Shown: positions 1-7,923, counted from the stretch's first letter. The stretch: 12,698 nucleotides of DNA from Thermoleophilia bacterium (GCA_016844515.1 JAERMP010000081.1:1-12698), one strand, 5' to 3'. Notes: generated from the sequence alone by a model not told the origin. Made by a program: numbers and translations.

Positions 1-1
1 C

Positions 2-1252
2 GGTGCCGGACGCCCGGAGGCGACCTACGTCCTCGAGAGAACGATTGACGCGCTGGCTCGGGAGCTCGGCATGGATTCGCTCGAGCTTCGTCGCAAGAAC
101 TTCATCAGGGAGTTCCCGCACACGATGGCCTCAGGGCTCACGATCGACTCGGGCGACTACCACGCGTCGCTCGACCGACTCCTCGAGATCCTCGACGTGG
201 ACGGCATCCGCGCCGACCAGGCTGGCCGGCGGTCGCGGGGCGACACGAAGCAGATCGGGGTCGGCTTCTCCACCTACAACGAGATGTGCGGCCTAGCGCC
301 GTCCCGCATTCTCGGAGCGATCCGCTACGCCGCCGGCGGTTGGGACTCGGCGACGATCCGCTTCCAACCGCTCGGTTCGGTCCAGGTCGTGACGGGCACG
401 TCACCGCACGGACAGAGCCATGAGACGACGTTCGCGCAGGTCGTCGCCGACCAACTCGGTGTCGACGTCGACGACGTCGAGGTCCTGCACGGCGACACTG
501 CGGTGTCCCAGCTCGGCATGGACACGTACGGGAGCCGTTCGCTCGCCGTCGGCGGGATCGCCCTCTACCACGCGAGCCAGAAGGTGATCTCCAAGGCCCG
601 GAAGATCGTCGCACATCAACTCGAGGTTTCCGAGGACGATCTCGAGTTCGCGAACGGCACCTTCAGCGTGAAGGGCTCGCCGGACCGGTCGATGACGATC
701 CAAGGGGCCGCGTTCGCTGCGTTCTCGGCCCACAACCTCCCCGACGGAATGGAGCCGGGGTTGGAGGAGACGGCGACGCACGACCCGGCGAACTTCTCCT
801 GGCCCGGCGGCGCCCATGCGGCGGTCGTGGAGGTGGACACGGAGACGGGCGACGCGCGGCTCGTTCGCTACGTCGCCGTCGACGACGTCGGAAATCCCGT
901 GAATCCCCAGATCATCGACGGGCAGGTGCACGGGGGTGTTACGCAGGGGATCGCCGCGGCGCTCTACGAAGAAGGCGCGTACGACGACGAAGGCAACCTC
1001 CTCACGACGACGATGGCGACATACCTCGTGCCATCGGCGGCGGAGTTGCCTTCATACGAGACGGACCGAACCGAAACCGCGGCAGACAACCCGCTCGGCG
1101 TGAAGGGCGTGGGGGAGACCGGGACGATCGCGGCCGCGCCAGCGGTCATCAACGCGGTCATCGACGCGCTCTCCCATCTCGGCGTCACCGACATCCAGAT
1201 GCCGGCCACGCCGGAGCGAGTCTGGAACGCGATCCAGGAGGTGAAGTCGTGA
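2..1252 (+). CDS. coxL: Form II CoxL-like molybdopterin-binding hydroxylase large subunit (5' end outside window)
   Basis: Partial: about 416 codons, roughly the C-terminal half of a subunit usually near 770-800 residues. The frame is open from base 2 and begins GAGRPEA, which matches the end of the AYRGAGR active-site motif that defines form II CoxL-like proteins (form I carries AYRCSFR). Molybdopterin-contact motifs follow: SPHGQSHET (usual GQGHET, here with Ser) and GMDTYGSRS. Near the C-terminus KGVGETG carries the conserved catalytic Glu (codon 1115-1117). The family is the xanthine oxidase/CO dehydrogenase group: Mo-cytosine-dinucleotide hydroxylases that oxidise a substrate and pass electrons through [2Fe-2S] centres to FAD. 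Form II enzymes are often annotated as CO dehydrogenases, but the substrate is generally unproven, so I do not claim CO. The stop overlaps the next start by 4 nt (GTGA), indicating one operon with the FAD subunit. Family assignment is very sure; substrate is unknown. Confidence 0.93.
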   Translation, partial: GAGRPEATYVLERTIDALARELGMDSLELRRKNFIREFPHTMASGLTIDSGDYHASLDRLLEILDVDGIRADQAGRRSRGDTKQIGVGFSTYNEMCGLAPSRILGAIRYAAGGWDSATIRFQPLGSVQVVTGTSPHGQSHETTFAQVVADQLGVDVDDVEVLHGDTAVSQLGMDTYGSRSLAVGGIALYHASQKVISKARKIVAHQLEVSEDDLEFANGTFSVKGSPDRSMTIQGAAFAAFSAHNLPDGMEPGLEETATHDPANFSWPGGAHAAVVEVDTETGDARLVRYVAVDDVGNPVNPQIIDGQVHGGVTQGIAAALYEEGAYDDEGNLLTTTMATYLVPSAAELPSYETDRTETAADNPLGVKGVGETGTIAAAPAVINAVIDALSHLGVTDIQMPATPERVWNAIQEVKS

Positions 1253-2091
1253 TCCCGGCTGCGTTCGACTACGAGGTCGCCGAGAGCGTCGATCATGCGA
1301 TAGCGCTGCTCGGCGAGCGGGACGACGCGAAGCTGCTCGCCGGCGGGCATTCGCTCCTCCCGGCGATGAAGCTCCGGCTTGCCCGACCTGCACTCCTGGT
1401 CGACGTGGGGCGGCTCGCCGACCTCTCCTACGTCCGAGACGGCGAGGGTCACATAGCGATCGGAGCGCTCACGAGACACAAGGACGTGGCCTCTGCGGCG
1501 CTCCTTCGTGAGCACTGTCCGATCGTCGCGCACACCGCGGGCCAGGTTGGTGACCCGCAGGTGCGTCACCGCGGAACGATCGGAGGCTCGCTCGCACACG
1601 GTGATCCGGCGTCAGATCTTCCCACGGTGATCCTCGCGCTCGATGGCGAGCTTGTTGTTCGCGGCTCGGCGGGCGAGCGGACGATTCCGGCTTCGGCGTT
1701 CTTCACCGGCGTTTTTCAGACGGCGATCGGCTCCGACGAGATGCTCGTCGAGATTCGTGTGCCCAAGTTCGGGTCGGATACTGGATGGTCGTACACGAAG
1801 ATGAGCCGTCGCGCCCAGGACTGGGCGACAGTGGCCGTCGCGGCTGTCGTCGAGCGTTCGAACGGCTCGGTCGGAACGGCGTCGATCGCGCTCACGAACA
1901 TGGGTGCGACACCGCTCCGGGCGAAGCCGGCAGAGGACGCGATCGCCGCCGGTGGTTCGATCGGCGATGCGTCGACGCTCGCCTCCGACGGCACGGAGCC
2001 GTCATCGGACCATTCGGCGAGCGCGGACTTCCGCCGGCATCTCGCGCGCGTGCTCACGCGACGTGCGCTCGAGGAGGCGGCGGGGCGTTAA
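1249..2091 (+). CDS. coxM: FAD-binding medium subunit of the molybdenum hydroxylase (CoxM-like)
   Basis: 280 residues, full length for the family (about 280-290). It holds FAD and transfers electrons from the iron-sulfur subunit to the acceptor. Two FAD signatures are visible: AGGHSLLP at residues 31-38 and TIGGSLAHGDPASD at 110-123. The usual CO-dehydrogenase flavoprotein C-terminal domain follows (about 170-280). The GTG start at 1249 overlaps the stop of the large-subunit gene by 4 nt, so translation is probably coupled. Gene order large-medium fits the S-L-M order usual for form II clusters, which would place the small [2Fe-2S] subunit upstream and out of view; no such gene lies downstream. 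The C-terminal tail (SDGTEPSSDHSASADF) has the low-complexity linker typical before the last helix. Substrate is unknown, as for the large subunit. Confidence 0.93.
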   Translation: MIPAAFDYEVAESVDHAIALLGERDDAKLLAGGHSLLPAMKLRLARPALLVDVGRLADLSYVRDGEGHIAIGALTRHKDVASAALLREHCPIVAHTAGQVGDPQVRHRGTIGGSLAHGDPASDLPTVILALDGELVVRGSAGERTIPASAFFTGVFQTAIGSDEMLVEIRVPKFGSDTGWSYTKMSRRAQDWATVAVAAVVERSNGSVGTASIALTNMGATPLRAKPAEDAIAAGGSIGDASTLASDGTEPSSDHSASADFRRHLARVLTRRALEEAAGR

Positions 2092-2100
2092 CGATCAGAA

Positions 2101-2153
2101 GGGGTCAGGTCTTGCATTCGCGCACTTGGTGCGCGAATGCAAGACCTGACCCC
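2101..2153. repeat. Perfect 25-bp inverted repeat, REP/MITE-like
   Basis: Left arm 2101-2125 starts GGGGTCAGGTCTTGCA; right arm 2129-2153 is its exact reverse complement; the loop is TTG (2126-2128). All 25 pairs match. It lies 9 nt after the coxM stop and 20 nt before the stop of the convergent moxR gene. There is no T-run on either side, so it is not a textbook intrinsic terminator, though it could still block read-through from both genes. From memory, the GGGGTCAGGTCTTG end resembles palindromic elements mobilised by REP-associated tyrosine transposases (Y1/RAYT family); no transposase is present here. The perfect arms suggest recent insertion or selection on the hairpin. Confidence 0.85.
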
Positions 2154-2173
2154 AACGCCAAGTCAGGTAAGCG

Positions 2174-3139
2174 CTACCGGTACGCGACCGAACGCTCGGG
2201 CGCCGGCACCCGCTCGAGCACCGTGCGGAGCACGTCGTCCTCGTTCACGCCGTCCTCGAGGATGAGGCGGTGCCGCAGCACGTACGGCGCGACCTCGCGA
2301 ACGTCCTCGACGGTGACCTCGTCGCGCCCGCTCAGGCGAGCGTTGGCCTTGGACGCGCTAGCGAGATGGATGATGGCGCGCGAGCTCACACCGAGCTCCA
2401 CGCCGGGGAGATCGCGGCTCGTGCGCGCGATCGCCACCATGTAGCGACCGATCGCCTCGGGGAGCTCGGTTGCGTCCAGCTCCTCGCGGGCCCGGTCGAG
2501 GCCGACGACCCCGAGTAGCGGACGCACCTCACCGAGCATGTCCGGAGCCACTCCCTTGTGTGGGAGATCGAGCATCTCGTACTCGCTCTCGGCGTCGGCG
2601 TAGTCGAGCTCGATCTTGAACAGGAAACGATCGAGCTGCGACTCGGGCAGCTCGAACATGTCTACGTGCTCGTACGGGTTCTGGGTGGCGATGACGAGGA
2701 ACGGATCCGGAAGACGATGCCCCTTACCCTCGATGGTGACCTGTCGTTCCTGCATCGCCTCGAGCAACGCTGCCTGCGTTCGGGGCGGGGTGCGGTTGAT
2801 CTCGTCGGCAAGGAGGACGTTCGTGAAAACAACGCCCGGAAGGAACACTTGCTCACCGGCGCGGATCATGTTCATGCCCGTCAGCTCCGCGGGAGTCGTG
2901 TCCGGCGTGAACTGGATGCGCTTGAACCGCGCACCGAGCATGTGCGCCGTCGCGCGCGCGAGAAGGGTCTTCGCACTGCCGGGCGGGCCCTCGAGAAGCA
3001 CATGCCCACGGGCGAGTGCGGCCACGAGCAGAAGCTCGACGGCACGGTCTTGCCCGATGACGACCTTCGAGATCTCCGCCTTCGCCCGCTCGCGCAGGTC
3101 GACAAGGCTCTCGTACGGCGCCTCCACCATCAATGCCAC
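2174..3139 (-). CDS. moxR: MoxR-family AAA+ ATPase (copy 1)
   Basis: 321 residues, full length for MoxR (about 310-350). Order: N-terminal helices, Walker A GPPGSAKT (51-58), Walker B VLLADEIN (108-115), sensor 1 ATQNP (151-155), arginine-finger region LDRFLF (169-174), then the lid domain with sensor-2 motif GVSSRA (250-255). MoxR proteins act as cytosolic chaperone-like ATPases, often working with VWA-domain and DUF58 proteins in metal-centre insertion or stress responses. The start is GTG at 3139 (GTG-GCA-TTG-ATG), preceded on this strand by a GGGAGGGAG Shine-Dalgarno about 8 nt upstream; the same MALM N-terminus is kept in copy 2. It ends facing coxM across the palindrome. No DUF58, VWA or transglutaminase gene follows, which is unusual. 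MoxR proteins can accompany molybdenum hydroxylases (CoxD is a MoxR relative), but here the genes converge with coxLM and are not co-transcribed. Confidence 0.93.
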   Translation of the reverse strand: MALMVEAPYESLVDLRERAKAEISKVVIGQDRAVELLLVAALARGHVLLEGPPGSAKTLLARATAHMLGARFKRIQFTPDTTPAELTGMNMIRAGEQVFLPGVVFTNVLLADEINRTPPRTQAALLEAMQERQVTIEGKGHRLPDPFLVIATQNPYEHVDMFELPESQLDRFLFKIELDYADAESEYEMLDLPHKGVAPDMLGEVRPLLGVVGLDRAREELDATELPEAIGRYMVAIARTSRDLPGVELGVSSRAIIHLASASKANARLSGRDEVTVEDVREVAPYVLRHRLILEDGVNEDDVLRTVLERVPAPERSVAYR

Positions 3140-3333
3140 GATCGTTCTCCCTCCCCGTTCGCTCCCAGTGGTGCCGCCAAGCTTAGCGCGGCCTGAGCGA
3201 GGCTCCTATGGGCTCCCCTGCCCTGACCTCTCCAACCCACTATCAACGCGTTCCGGGAAACCGTCAACCCTGTATCGACGCAAGACCGCAATCCGCTAGC
3301 GCGGATGGCGGTCGCACGGAGATCCCTAAAGCG

Positions 3334-3347
3334 GCCGCTTTCGCGGC
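3334..3347 (-). terminator. Possible weak terminator hairpin after moxR copy 2
   Basis: On the minus strand the sequence folds as GCCGC-GAAA-GCGGC, a 5-bp GC stem with a GNRA tetraloop, 34 nt after the copy 2 stop, followed by CGCTTTA, a short T-containing stretch. It overlaps a 14-bp perfect palindrome AAAGCGGCCGCTTT (3328-3341). The short stem and weak T-run make termination doubtful. I see nothing else definite in the 241-bp gap between the two moxR genes. Confidence 0.22.
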
Positions 3348-3380
3348 TGGGCGCGACTCAACCTCGGCGTACCCGTCGTG

Positions 3381-4352
3381 CTAGGAGACTGGAGACACGG
3401 GGGGAGCTACCGCAGTCGGCACCGATGCCATCGCGTCGAGCAGGACGTTGTCGACCTTTGTGTCGCCGCTCACGACCATGCGATGACGGAGTACGTACGG
3501 CGCCATCTCGCGGACATCCTCGATCGTGACGGTCGAGCGCCCGCTCAAGCGGGCGTTCGCCTTGGCGGCGCTCACCAGGTGGATCATGGCGCGCGAGCTC
3601 ACTCCGAGCTCGACGCCCGGGAGTTCGCGCGTTCGACGGCCGACCGCGACGATGTAGCGTCCGACGGAGTCGGGCACCTCGGTCTGCTCGAGCTCCTGCC
3701 GGGCCTTGTCCAGGCCCACAACCCCGAGCAGCGGGCGAACCTCGCCGAGCATGTCGGGGGCGAGGCCGTTGTGCGGGAGGTTGAGCATCTTGAACTCGCT
3801 CTCCGCATCGGCGTACTCGAGCTCGATCTTGAACAGGAAGCGGTCGAGCTGACCCTCCGGGAGGGGGTAGACGCCTTCGTGCTCGTGGGGGTTCTGGGTG
3901 GCGATCACGAGGAACGGATCCGGGAGCTTGTGCGCCTTGCCGTCGATGGTGACCTGGCGCTCCTGCATCGGCTCGAAGAGGGCAGCCTGCGTGCGCGGGG
4001 CCGTGCGGTTGATCTCGTCGGCGAGGAGGACGTTCGTGAAGACGGCGCCGGGGAGGAAGACGTGCTCGCCGGCGCGGATCGTGTTCACGCCGTTGAGCTC
4101 CGCCGGGGTCGTGTCGGGTGTGAACTGGATGCGCTTGAAGGACGCTCCGAGCATGTGTGCGACCGCGCGAGCAAGCAGCGTCTTCGCGCTGCCCGGAGGT
4201 CCTTCGATGAGTACGTGACCGTGTGACACGGCGGCGATGAGGAGCAGCTCGACCGTCCGATCCTGCCCGATAACGACCTTCGAAACCTCAGCCTTCGCCC
4301 GCTCGCGCAGGTCGGCGAAGTCGTCGTACTTCTCCTCCATCATCAACGCCAC
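3381..4352 (-). CDS. moxR: MoxR-family AAA+ ATPase (copy 2, paralogue)
   Basis: 323 residues from the GTG at 4352. Walker A GPPGSAKT (51-58), Walker B VLLADEIN (108-115), sensor 1 ATQNP (151-155) and GVSSRA (250-255) are all intact. It aligns with copy 1 with no gaps over about 300 residues; by eye about 230 of 300 positions are identical, and only the last ~25 residues differ fully. The open frame runs upstream to 4460, but those extra 36 codons lack similarity to copy 1 and would run into the ssrA promoter. GTG 4352 has AAAGGA about 8 nt upstream on this strand and gives the same MALM start as copy 1, so it is preferred. It is read divergently from ssrA, with copy 1 located 241 bp downstream. 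The pair most likely arose by tandem duplication; whether the two form mixed hexamers is not visible. Confidence 0.92.
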   Translation of the reverse strand: MALMMEEKYDDFADLRERAKAEVSKVVIGQDRTVELLLIAAVSHGHVLIEGPPGSAKTLLARAVAHMLGASFKRIQFTPDTTPAELNGVNTIRAGEHVFLPGAVFTNVLLADEINRTAPRTQAALFEPMQERQVTIDGKAHKLPDPFLVIATQNPHEHEGVYPLPEGQLDRFLFKIELEYADAESEFKMLNLPHNGLAPDMLGEVRPLLGVVGLDKARQELEQTEVPDSVGRYIVAVGRRTRELPGVELGVSSRAMIHLVSAAKANARLSGRSTVTIEDVREMAPYVLRHRMVVSGDTKVDNVLLDAMASVPTAVAPPVSPVS

Positions 4353-4438
4353 AGTGTGTCCTTTCGCCTCAGTTGGTACGTCTGCAGGCCCGACTAGCCA
4401 CCTCTTGCCGCATCCGAGCCGGTCCGCATATCGGCAGG

Positions 4439-4444
4439 TATCCT
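4439..4444 (+). promoter_or_regulatory. Candidate -10 element of ssrA
   Basis: TATCCT fits the actinobacterial TANNNT -10 pattern and would start transcription near 4451, leaving a leader of about 14 nt to be removed when RNase P cuts the tmRNA 5' end at 4465. No good -35 is visible. Confidence 0.3.
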
Positions 4445-4464
4445 GAAAACCTGAACACACATAC

Positions 4465-4829
4465 GGGGGCGACCAGGTTTCGACGTGGTCGGTTCTCCGG
4501 CAGAGCTGCGAGCCGAGGTCGCCGGTTGGCCTCGTAAATCAACCGGCACCAAAGCAAGTGCGAACAAGAACGAACTCGCACTCGCCGCCTAGTCGAATCT
4601 AGGTAAGGCGACGTCGATCCGGGTTGGGCCCGAGACCCGGTAATCGGCGCCAACAATCGGGCTAGGCGCTGAGGGAGAGCCAATCGCCCAAAGCGCGACA
4701 CTTCAGGATGGCTGGCTCGACGGTTGGTCGTTCGCGAACCGGCCGCCGGGCGAGATCAAGCGCGAACTACGCTCGTAGACGCTCTGTACGGTGCGACCGC
4801 GGACGCGGGTTCGATTCCCGCCGCCTCCA
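4465..4829 (+). ncRNA. ssrA: Transfer-messenger RNA (tmRNA)
   Basis: 365 nt. tmRNA rescues stalled ribosomes together with SmpB by acting first as alanyl-tRNA and then as mRNA for a degradation tag. The 5' end GGGGGCG (4465-4471) pairs with CGCCTCC (4822-4828) as the 7-bp acceptor stem; the third pair is G-U, the alanine identity element. A4829 is the discriminator; the CCA is not fully encoded and must be added. Conserved GACCAGGTTTCGACG follows the 5' strand. The T arm is GCGGG-TTCGATT-CCCGC (4805-4821). The tag frame ends in a stop held in the helix 5 hairpin CCTAG-TCGAAT-CTAGG (4588-4603), with a pseudoknot-rich region after it. It diverges from the moxR pair; smpB is not in the window. 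Confidence 0.96.
4554..4592 (+). other. tmRNA tag-peptide reading frame
   Basis: Starting at resume codon GCA (4554-4556) the frame reads ASANKNELALAA and stops at TAG (4590-4592). The ALAA end is the classic signal recognised by ClpXP-type proteases. The resume codon is inferred from the usual GCA start and the 12-residue length; it is not proven by the sequence alone. Confidence 0.85.
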
Positions 4830-4937
4830 CTCTTCGTCTGATTAGCTCGGACTGGCCAGCACTTCGAGCGAGAGTACGCTCGCACACGCCGGAGCCCTGT
4901 CGCTGCAACTCCTCTTTCGATTCAGATCGTGATGTCG

Positions 4938-4950
4938 TAGCCTCAGCTCG
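4938..4950 (+). promoter_or_regulatory. Leaderless-type promoter of the cyclase/ATPase regulator gene
   Basis: TAGCCT (4938-4943) matches TANNNT and lies 6 nt before GTG 4950, so transcription would begin at or next to the start codon. There is no Shine-Dalgarno. TTCGAT (4916-4921) at 16-nt spacing is a poor -35. The TAG inside the hexamer is also an in-frame stop, so no upstream start is possible. Confidence 0.5.
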
Positions 4951-7889
4951 TGCTCATCTGCGCAAGCTGTGGCCGCACGAACCCGGCAGACGCAGGCTTC
5001 TGCAACAGCTGCGGCGCTTCGCTCGCGGCGGCGACACCGGAGCGTGAGGTCCGCAAGACGGTCACGGTGGTGTTCAGCGACGTGACCGGCTCGACGGCCC
5101 TCGGCGAATCGACCGACCCGGAGGCACTGCGCGCGCTGCTGGCGCGCTACTTCGAGCGGATGAAAGCGATCGTCGAGTCGCACGGCGGCACGGTGGAGAA
5201 GTTCATCGGCGACGCAGTGATGGCGGTGTTCGGCATCCCGCTCGCCCACGAGGACGATGCGCTTCGAGCCTGCCGCGCGGCGGTGGAGATGCGGGACGCA
5301 CTGCCCGAGCTCGGCATCCGCGGCCGGATCGGGATGAACACGGGCGAGGTGGTCACCGGAACGTCGGAACGGCTCGCGACCGGAGACGCGGTCAACGTTG
5401 CGGCGCGGCTCGAGCAGGCGGCAGAGCCGGGCGAGGTGCTCATCGGCGAGGCCACTCACGAGCTCGTGCGCGGCGCAGTCCTCGCCGAGGCGGTGGAGCC
5501 GCTCGCGCTGAAAGGGAAGTCGGAGCCGGTTCCGGCGTTACGGCTCGTCTCCGTGCTCGACGCGCCGGAGCGCAGCCATGCGTCACGGTTCGTCGGTCGC
5601 GACCGCGAGCTCGCGCAGATCGCCGAAGCGTGGGCACGCGCGCAAGAGCAGGCGAGCTGCGAGCTCGTGACGGTCGTGGGTGACGCGGGGGTCGGGAAGT
5701 CGCGGCTCGTGGCGGAAGCACTTGCCTCGTTCGACGCCCACGTCGTCCGCGGCCGCTGCCTGCCGTACGGAGAGGGGATCACGTACTGGCCGGTGGTGGA
5801 GGTGGTGAAGCAGCTCGCCGGGCTGCCGTCGGACCCGGCGGCGGCGGCTGCGATTCGCTCGTTGCTCGGCGAGTCGGACGTCGGGACGAGCGGAGACGAG
5901 ATCGCGTGGGCCTTCCGCAAGCTGCTCGAGGAGCAGGCGCCGCTCGTCGTTGTCTTCGACGATCTGCAGTGGGGCGAGGAGACGTTTCTCGATCTGATCG
6001 AGTCGACTGCGCTGCTTTCGGCCGAAGCTCCGCTCCTGCTCCTCTGCATGGCCCGCCCGGAACTGGTCGATCAGCGGCCGTCCTGGCCGGCCCCGCTGCG
6101 CCTCGATCCGCTCCCGCCCGAAGCCGCAGACGCGCTGATCGGGGACGCGGTCTCTCACGAGCTGCGCGACCGGATCGCACACGCTTCTGCCGGCAACCCG
6201 CTCTTCATCTCCGAGATGCTGGCGATGGCGGCCGAGGACGCGGAAGTCGAGGTGCCGCCGACGCTGAAGGCGCTGCTCGCCGCCCGCCTCGACCAGCTCG
6301 ACGAGGCCGAGCGTCGCGTCCTCGAGCGCGGCTCGGTCGAGGGCGAGATCTTCCACCGCGGCGGTGTGCAGGCGCTTTCGCCCGAGGAGACACAGGTGAC
6401 GACCCGGCTCGCAGCACTCGTGAGGCGCCAGCTCGTCCGTCCCGACCGCGCTCAGATCGCCGGCGACGACGGCTACCGCTTCCGCCACCTGCTGATCCGC
6501 GACGCTGCCTACGATGCCCTCCCCAAGGCGGTCCGCGCCGACCTGCACGCGCGCTTCGCAAGCTGGCTCGACGAGCACGGCGGCGCTCTCGTTGAGCGCG
6601 ACGAGATCGTCGGCTACCACCTCGAGCAGGCCGCCCGCTATCACGCGGAGCTCGGACAGCCGAACCCCGAGCTGGCCGAACGCGCCGCGTTGCGACTCGC
6701 CGTTGCCGGTAGGCGCGCCAGCGACCGCCTGGACTACCGTGCCGGAGCCGCGCTGCTCGATCGCGCAGCCGAGCTCGTACGACCACACCGGACCGACGTC
6801 ATCCTCGAGCTCGAGGCCGCGTGGGCACACGGGGAGTTCGATGTGCATGGGGCGGTCGAAATGGCAGACGCCCTCACTGAACGCGCCGAGGCCGCCGGTG
6901 ACCATTCCGGAGCGATGCTCGCGCGCGCGATGGCAGTCCAGGGGCGCAACTACGCAGGCGAGCCCGACGCCACGGACGAGGTGAACGCGCTCTGCCGTGC
7001 TGCGCTTCCCCTCGAGGAACAGCGGGGTGATCCACGCCGCCTTGCGTTGCTCTGGGAGCTGCTCGCCTCTGCTGCAGAGTTCCACCAGCAGCACGACGAC
7101 GTCGTCGAAGCGATGCTCCAGGCGCTTAGCTACCAGCGCCTCGCCGGCTACTCACCGTCCGTGCCGTTCCTGGAGTGGTCGCTGATCATCGGCCCGCGAC
7201 CGGTCGATGACGCGATGCGCATGATGGACGAACTCGCCGATTGGCGACCCCCGGGTTCCCAGGACGGCCCGCGGGCGTTGCTGCTCGCGATGCTCGGCCG
7301 CTTCGACGAAGCGTGGCCGCTCGCAGAGGCGCGGTGGAGCCACCTGCGCGAGGTGACCGGCGACACCTCCCGGGACGCCTACGGGGACCTCGCGCTGATC
7401 GCGATGATCGAAGGCGATCGGGAGCGCGCATGCCGATACACCGCCGAGGAGATCGAACGCATCGCCCACGTGGCCATCCCGACTGCGACGGCCAAGTCCC
7501 GGCTCGCACGCGAGTTCTGCTACCTCGGTCGCTTCGACGAGGCCGAGCGGCTCCTCGAAGAGGCTCGGGCTGTCCCCCCGCCCGGTTCCGGCGTTCGGGT
7601 GCTGGCCGCTGCCGCCGAGGCGCTCCTGCTTGCCCACCGAGGCGAGCTCGAGCAGGCGGAGGCGCTGGCGCGCACGGCAGTCGCGACTGCGGAGACCAGG
7701 ACGGACAACGTCTGGTGGCAGGCGTCCACGCACGAGGACCTCGCTACCGTGCTCGAGCGCGCCGGACGGATCGACGAGGCGCGTCAGGCGCTCGAGCGAT
7801 CGCTCGCGATTTGGGAGCGGAAGGGCTGCCTACCCTGGGCCCAACGCGTCCGCGCTCGGATCGACTCGCTCGGGCCGGCGCAGGTCTGA
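4950..7889 (+). CDS. Zinc-ribbon / class III nucleotide cyclase / AAA ATPase / TPR-like regulator
   Basis: 979 residues, cytosolic by appearance (no signal or membrane segment). Order: zinc ribbon with Cys4, Cys7, Cys18, Cys21; class III adenylate/guanylate cyclase domain (about 36-200); AAA/NB-ARC-like ATPase opening FVGRDREL (214-221), with Walker A GDAGVGKS (244-251) and Walker B VVVFDDLQW (333-341); then a helical, Ala/Glu/Arg-rich TPR-like region to the end. The cyclase site looks complete: metal Asp44 (VFSDVTGST) and Asp88 (KFIGDAV), base-specifying Lys84 and Asp146 (TGDAVNV), transition-state Asn149 and Arg153. The Lys/Asp pair favours ATP, so cAMP is the likely product. This architecture is common in actinobacteria and related soil bacteria as a putative signal-integrating STAND-type protein. 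No LuxR-type DNA-binding domain is visible at the C-terminus, so the output is probably the nucleotide or a protein contact. An in-frame stop at 4938 fixes the start at this GTG. Confidence 0.9.
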   Translation: MLICASCGRTNPADAGFCNSCGASLAAATPEREVRKTVTVVFSDVTGSTALGESTDPEALRALLARYFERMKAIVESHGGTVEKFIGDAVMAVFGIPLAHEDDALRACRAAVEMRDALPELGIRGRIGMNTGEVVTGTSERLATGDAVNVAARLEQAAEPGEVLIGEATHELVRGAVLAEAVEPLALKGKSEPVPALRLVSVLDAPERSHASRFVGRDRELAQIAEAWARAQEQASCELVTVVGDAGVGKSRLVAEALASFDAHVVRGRCLPYGEGITYWPVVEVVKQLAGLPSDPAAAAAIRSLLGESDVGTSGDEIAWAFRKLLEEQAPLVVVFDDLQWGEETFLDLIESTALLSAEAPLLLLCMARPELVDQRPSWPAPLRLDPLPPEAADALIGDAVSHELRDRIAHASAGNPLFISEMLAMAAEDAEVEVPPTLKALLAARLDQLDEAERRVLERGSVEGEIFHRGGVQALSPEETQVTTRLAALVRRQLVRPDRAQIAGDDGYRFRHLLIRDAAYDALPKAVRADLHARFASWLDEHGGALVERDEIVGYHLEQAARYHAELGQPNPELAERAALRLAVAGRRASDRLDYRAGAALLDRAAELVRPHRTDVILELEAAWAHGEFDVHGAVEMADALTERAEAAGDHSGAMLARAMAVQGRNYAGEPDATDEVNALCRAALPLEEQRGDPRRLALLWELLASAAEFHQQHDDVVEAMLQALSYQRLAGYSPSVPFLEWSLIIGPRPVDDAMRMMDELADWRPPGSQDGPRALLLAMLGRFDEAWPLAEARWSHLREVTGDTSRDAYGDLALIAMIEGDRERACRYTAEEIERIAHVAIPTATAKSRLAREFCYLGRFDEAERLLEEARAVPPPGSGVRVLAAAAEALLLAHRGELEQAEALARTAVATAETRTDNVWWQASTHEDLATVLERAGRIDEARQALERSLAIWERKGCLPWAQRVRARIDSLGPAQV

Positions 7890-7895
7890 CCACGC

Positions 7896-7923
7896 TCAAG
7901 GGACATTCCCGCACACTCGGGCA
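7896..7923 (+). repeat. Dispersed intergenic repeat, copy A
   Basis: TCAAGG then GACATTCC-CGCA-CACTCGGGCA. It lies 7 nt after the stop of the cyclase/ATPase gene. It differs from the shared pattern at one base in the right block (GGGCA for GCGCA). The rest of the gap to 8062 holds a possible -10, TAGGGT (7941-7946), but no other recognised signal. Confidence 0.75.

Noticed and set aside
4353..4460. N-terminal extension of moxR copy 2 to an ATG at 4460
   Set aside because: The extra 36 codons have no counterpart in copy 1 and would run to within 5 nt of the ssrA 5' end; GTG 4352 has a Shine-Dalgarno and gives the shared MALM start.
4804..4829. A tRNA gene suggested by the T arm and acceptor sequence
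   Set aside because: The T arm and acceptor strand belong to the tmRNA; no anticodon arm lies at tRNA distance, and the 5' acceptor strand is 350 nt upstream.
4865..4882. Hairpin CGAGCG-AGAGTA-CGCTCG as an ssrA terminator
   Set aside because: The stem is only 6 bp and no T-run follows; it is too weak to call.
5583..7094. Long open frame on the minus strand (about 500 codons) opposite the cyclase/ATPase gene
   Set aside because: It is a shadow of the high-GC plus-strand gene, whose zinc ribbon, cyclase and Walker motifs are clear; the minus-strand translation shows no recognisable domain.
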